From assembly GCA_001772985.1 (NCBI GenBank), contig MEVN01000041.1, forward strand, positions 8,592 to 18,908: a DNA stretch of 10,317 nucleotides, given 5' to 3'. The notes under the pieces were generated by a model. It was not told where the DNA came from. It saw only the letters and a program-made list of their open reading frames with translations, and made no database searches. A program made the translations under genes and the position numbers. Below, piece after piece: positions 7,710 to 10,317 of the stretch (position 1 is the first letter of the stretch; each line of letters opens with the position of its first letter). The DNA comes from a candidate division WWE3 bacterium RIFCSPLOWO2_12_FULL_36_10. GTDB lineage: Bacteria > Patescibacteriota > WWE3 > UBA101185 > UBA10185.

Positions 7710-8338
7710 TCTATCCTTTTAGCCAGAGATTTATAGATATTTTAGGTTCTGTATTTTTTATCATTCTGTTTTTTCCAATCATGGCCATAACCGCGATTTT
7801 TATTAAGATTGTTTCTCCGAATGGAGCTGTATTTGCTGATATTGTTGAGCGTGTTGGTAAGGATGGGAAAAAATTTAGAATGTATAAATTTAGATCTATG
7901 ATACCAAACGCGCAGGATTGGCTAAAGAGCCGCCCTGAATTGTATAAGAAATACCAGGAGAATAGTTATAAATTAGATCCGGATCCAAGAATCATAAAAG
8001 GCGGGGCGTTTATTAGAAAATATAGTATAGATGAACTTCCTCAGTTTTTTAATATATTATTAGGAGATATGAGTATAGTTGGTCCAAGAGCATATTTTCC
8101 GTTTGAGCTAAATGAGCAGGTTGAAAGATTTCCAAAGGCAAAGGATGCGTTAAAATCCGCTTTAAGTGTAAAACCAGGTTTAACCGGAATTTGGCAAATA
8201 AGCGGAAGATCAAAAGTGGATTTTTTGGGAAGAGTGGAAATGGATGCAAAATATGCAAAGAGGAGATCTTTGTTGTATGATTTAATGATTATTCTAAAAA
8301 CACCATTTGTGGTGATAACTGGGAAAGGCGCAGTATAA
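7706..8338 (+). CDS. Phosphoglycosyl transferase (bacterial sugar transferase, initiating enzyme)
   Basis: A 210-residue monotopic phosphoglycosyl transferase of the bacterial sugar transferase family (PF02397 type). It would move a sugar-1-phosphate from a nucleotide sugar to undecaprenyl phosphate, the first committed step of glycan assembly, at the inner face of the membrane. One hydrophobic segment at residues 9-35 contains P24, consistent with the re-entrant helix-break-helix of small enzymes such as PglC. Following motifs are KFRSM (61-65), DPDPRI (91-96), the catalytic Asp-Glu dyad in SIDELPQ (D109-E110), GDMSIVGPR (120-128) and PGLTGIWQISGRS (157-169). It lacks the extra N-terminal helices and CoA-binding-like domain of long WbaP/WcaJ proteins. 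The start overlaps the upstream stop; AGGA at 7694-7697 is spaced 8 nt from the ATG. Function is secure; sugar identity is not. Confidence 0.95.
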   Translation: MIYPFSQRFIDILGSVFFIILFFPIMAITAIFIKIVSPNGAVFADIVERVGKDGKKFRMYKFRSMIPNAQDWLKSRPELYKKYQENSYKLDPDPRIIKGGAFIRKYSIDELPQFFNILLGDMSIVGPRAYFPFELNEQVERFPKAKDALKSALSVKPGLTGIWQISGRSKVDFLGRVEMDAKYAKRRSLLYDLMIILKTPFVVITGKGAV

Positions 8339-8340
8339 TT

Positions 8341-10317
8341 ATGATTGAAACTAAATTTTGGAAACCATCTAACTTCGGATCTGCTTCTGGGTTCAAATTT
8401 GCATCTGGAAAAAAAGATGGTAGCATATCAGATACAAATATGAGTGTTAAGGTAAATCCAAAATTTAATATAAAGAGTCTCTTTAAAGGTTTAGGAGTTG
8501 GAGGCGGAATAGTTTTTGTTCTGCTTGGCATTGTAGCTCTTTTACTTTTTATTTTCGTAATTAAACCGTCATATGCGCTAATTGCTGGTATAAACACATT
8601 AAAATCCGACGCCAGTTCTCTTAAAGAATCAATGAAAAACCGAGATCTGGTTTCTTTGAATGAGAATCTGAATAAAACTGAAAAGGACTTAAATAATTTG
8701 AGAAAATCTCGTGAGTCAAATTTTGCGTGGGCGAAAAACTTCCCATTAACTAAAGTTTACTATAGCGATTCTGATCATTTCATAAATGCAGGACTTCACG
8801 GAGTTAAAGCCGGAAGGGAACTTTCAAAAGTAATTGAGCCTTTTGCCGATGCCGTTGGCTTAAGGGTTTCAAAAGAGGAAAAAATTGTTAAGCAAGAAGG
8901 TTTAATGGAAGCATTTCAGAGTTGGATTTCGGTGATGCCCGTTGTTGCCGATAACCTTGATGGGGTGATTTTAGAGCTTGGGGAAGTTGGAAAAGAGCTA
9001 TCGTATATTGACGCAAGCAAGTATCCAAAAGAAATAAAGGGATTTGAAGTTAGATCAACTATTGAAACAGCTCAAAAAACTTTAACTAAATTAAATGAAT
9101 ACGCTCCTGACATTAAAAAAGCCTTAACTTTAATCCCAACCTTATTGGGAGTAGGTACTACCGAAAAAAGATATGCCATAATTATGCAAAACAATGCCGA
9201 AATACGCGCTACGGGTGGATTTTGGACAAATTACGCTACTTTTAAACTGAATAACGGGCTTTTGTCATCGGATTTTACATCAAAAGATATGTATAGCATT
9301 GATTTTATACTTCAACCCCTTGACGCTGTAATAGACTTTCCAGATGTTCCGCCAGCGTATGGAAAATATTTGAAAGTAGAAAGAATGTTCGCTCGAGACG
9401 CAAACGTTTCGCCCGATTACCCAACCGCTATACAAAGATTTTTGTACTACTACAATTTGGCAAACAGGCAAGCGCCGTGGGAAGTTAAGCAGGTTGATGG
9501 ATTTTTTGCAATCGATACAGATGTAATTAAGGAACTGTTGCAGGTTACGGGATCGGTTACTGTTAACGGTGTAACTTATACCTCTGACAACGTTGTACTC
9601 GAACTTGAAAAGATTGCGAGCCTGTCACTTCAAGAACAGTCTGGAAGAAAAAAAGTACTTGGTGATTTGATGGGTGGAATGTTGCAAAATGTTTTTAAAT
9701 CGGATAAAAACCTTTGGTCAAAACTTATTGATAAAGGAGTTGATTTAATGGATAGAAAGCATATCGTTGGGTATTTGTTTGATGCAGATGGCCAAGCACT
9801 TCTTGAGAAATACAATTTTGCAGGCAGAATTATTGATCCTGTAGCCGGAGACTTTTCTTATGTAGTTTCAACAAATCTTGGAGGTGATAAAACTAATTTA
9901 TTTGTTTCAAAGGTAGTATCTCATAATTTTGCAAAAGAGAACGGCAGTTTAGTTGATACCGTTAAGTTAAAATACACTTATAATAAAGCTTCCGAAGATT
10001 ATGCCCAGCTGATAAAAGTTTACAGAGATTGGATTAGGGTTTATGCTCCGGCAGGATCAAAGTTAATTAGCCTTACCGGTTCTCAAGACACATCATTAGC
10101 CGGTGGAGATGAGAGAGGGAAGATATATTTTTCGGGATTTATAACTCTTGCTCCTTATGAAACAAAAGAAGTAACATTTAAGTATTCAATCCCTGGAACC
10201 GCATTAAGAGACAATGTGTATAATTTGTATATCGAAAAACAACCCGGCATAGATACAGAGAAACATACTGTTACGGTTAATGGAAAAACACAGGAATTTG
10301 AGCTTAAAAAAGATAAG
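8341..10317 (+). CDS. DUF4012-domain membrane-anchored protein (3' end outside the window)
   Basis: The frame is open for 659 codons from ATG 8341 to the last base with no stop, so the protein is truncated by the window edge. Residues 1 to about 50 are polar and probably cytoplasmic. A single strong membrane helix spans about 52-78 (GLGVGGGIVFVLLGIVALLLF and onward). It is followed by a charged, probably coiled-coil region (about 88-124) and a large presumably extracytoplasmic part. DUF4012 hallmarks are QNNAEIRATGGF (283-294) and ARDANVSPDYPT (351-362), close to the family's QNNAELRPTGGF and ARDANxSPDFP. The final ~150 residues look beta-rich (VKLKYTYNK, YRDWIRVYAPAG, ITLAPYETKEVTFKY). The start is 2 nt after the phosphoglycosyl transferase stop, with a weak AAAGG at 8324-8328. 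DUF4012 proteins are found in Actinobacteria and CPR near envelope genes; their biochemical role is not established. A role in glycan attachment or surface assembly is inferred from context only. Confidence 0.9.
   Translation, partial: MIETKFWKPSNFGSASGFKFASGKKDGSISDTNMSVKVNPKFNIKSLFKGLGVGGGIVFVLLGIVALLLFIFVIKPSYALIAGINTLKSDASSLKESMKNRDLVSLNENLNKTEKDLNNLRKSRESNFAWAKNFPLTKVYYSDSDHFINAGLHGVKAGRELSKVIEPFADAVGLRVSKEEKIVKQEGLMEAFQSWISVMPVVADNLDGVILELGEVGKELSYIDASKYPKEIKGFEVRSTIETAQKTLTKLNEYAPDIKKALTLIPTLLGVGTTEKRYAIIMQNNAEIRATGGFWTNYATFKLNNGLLSSDFTSKDMYSIDFILQPLDAVIDFPDVPPAYGKYLKVERMFARDANVSPDYPTAIQRFLYYYNLANRQAPWEVKQVDGFFAIDTDVIKELLQVTGSVTVNGVTYTSDNVVLELEKIASLSLQEQSGRKKVLGDLMGGMLQNVFKSDKNLWSKLIDKGVDLMDRKHIVGYLFDADGQALLEKYNFAGRIIDPVAGDFSYVVSTNLGGDKTNLFVSKVVSHNFAKENGSLVDTVKLKYTYNKASEDYAQLIKVYRDWIRVYAPAGSKLISLTGSQDTSLAGGDERGKIYFSGFITLAPYETKEVTFKYSIPGTALRDNVYNLYIEKQPGIDTEKHTVTVNGKTQEFELKKDK

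Noticed and set aside
8289..8597. 102-codon minus-strand frame across the sugar transferase/DUF4012 junction
   Set aside because: It overlaps two well-supported plus-strand genes. Its open length is explained by their codon use, and no motif is visible.
1..10317. Alternative genetic code with TGA read as glycine, as in some CPR lineages
   Set aside because: TGA terminates several genes at sensible family lengths and in overlapping ATGA/GTGA junctions, and no motif needs TGA read through.
1..10317. CRISPR arrays, tRNA or rRNA genes, insertion sequences, defence systems
   Set aside because: No spaced direct repeats, RNA gene signatures, transposase motifs or terminal inverted repeats were seen. 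Nearly every base belongs to glycan-pathway coding sequence.

Overview
The window is an AT-rich (by eye about two-thirds A+T), almost fully coding stretch of a bacterial surface-glycan gene cluster. Genes abut or overlap by a few bases, TGA is used as an ordinary stop, and a DUF4012 membrane protein sits beside glycosyltransferases. This combination suggests a Patescibacteria (CPR) genome, for example of the Microgenomates/WWE3 type. That assignment is an inference from style and gene content; no phylogenetic marker gene is present. The use of TGA as a stop argues against the code-25 lineages (Gracilibacteria, Absconditabacteria).

Layout. (1) Bases 2-5326, plus strand: the last codons of an upstream gene, two GT4-family glycosyltransferases, and a 1000-residue polytopic membrane protein. 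The junctions in this run are stop/start overlaps (ATGA, GTGA, ATGA). The large protein joins an O-antigen ligase/polymerase-like module (Wzy_C/WaaL type) to an ArnT/PMT-like glycosyltransferase module in one reading frame. (2) Bases 5327-5359: a short convergent gap holding a perfect 10-bp inverted repeat with a 3-nt loop. (3) Bases 5360-6571, minus strand: a Wzx-like polysaccharide flippase. (4) Bases 6572-6602: a very short divergent gap with a consensus TATAAT and overlapping promoter-like signals on both strands. (5) Bases 6603-10317, plus strand: a third GT4 glycosyltransferase (WbaZ-like), a small phosphoglycosyl transferase, and a DUF4012 protein that runs off the window end with no stop codon.

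Together the genes make a nearly complete Wzx/Wzy-type pathway. The phosphoglycosyl transferase would load the first sugar phosphate onto undecaprenyl phosphate, the three GT4 enzymes would extend the lipid-linked oligosaccharide on the cytoplasmic face, and the flippase would export it. The fused membrane enzyme would then polymerise or ligate it and possibly add further sugars from a polyprenyl-phosphate donor outside the membrane. The DUF4012 protein, anchored by one membrane helix with a large extracytoplasmic part, is the least understood member and may act on or anchor the finished glycan. The sugars and the final acceptor cannot be read from the sequence.

The most noteworthy item is the Wzy_C-ArnT fusion. 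I see no CRISPR array, tRNA, rRNA, insertion sequence or defence system, and no gene-free stretch longer than about 35 bases.
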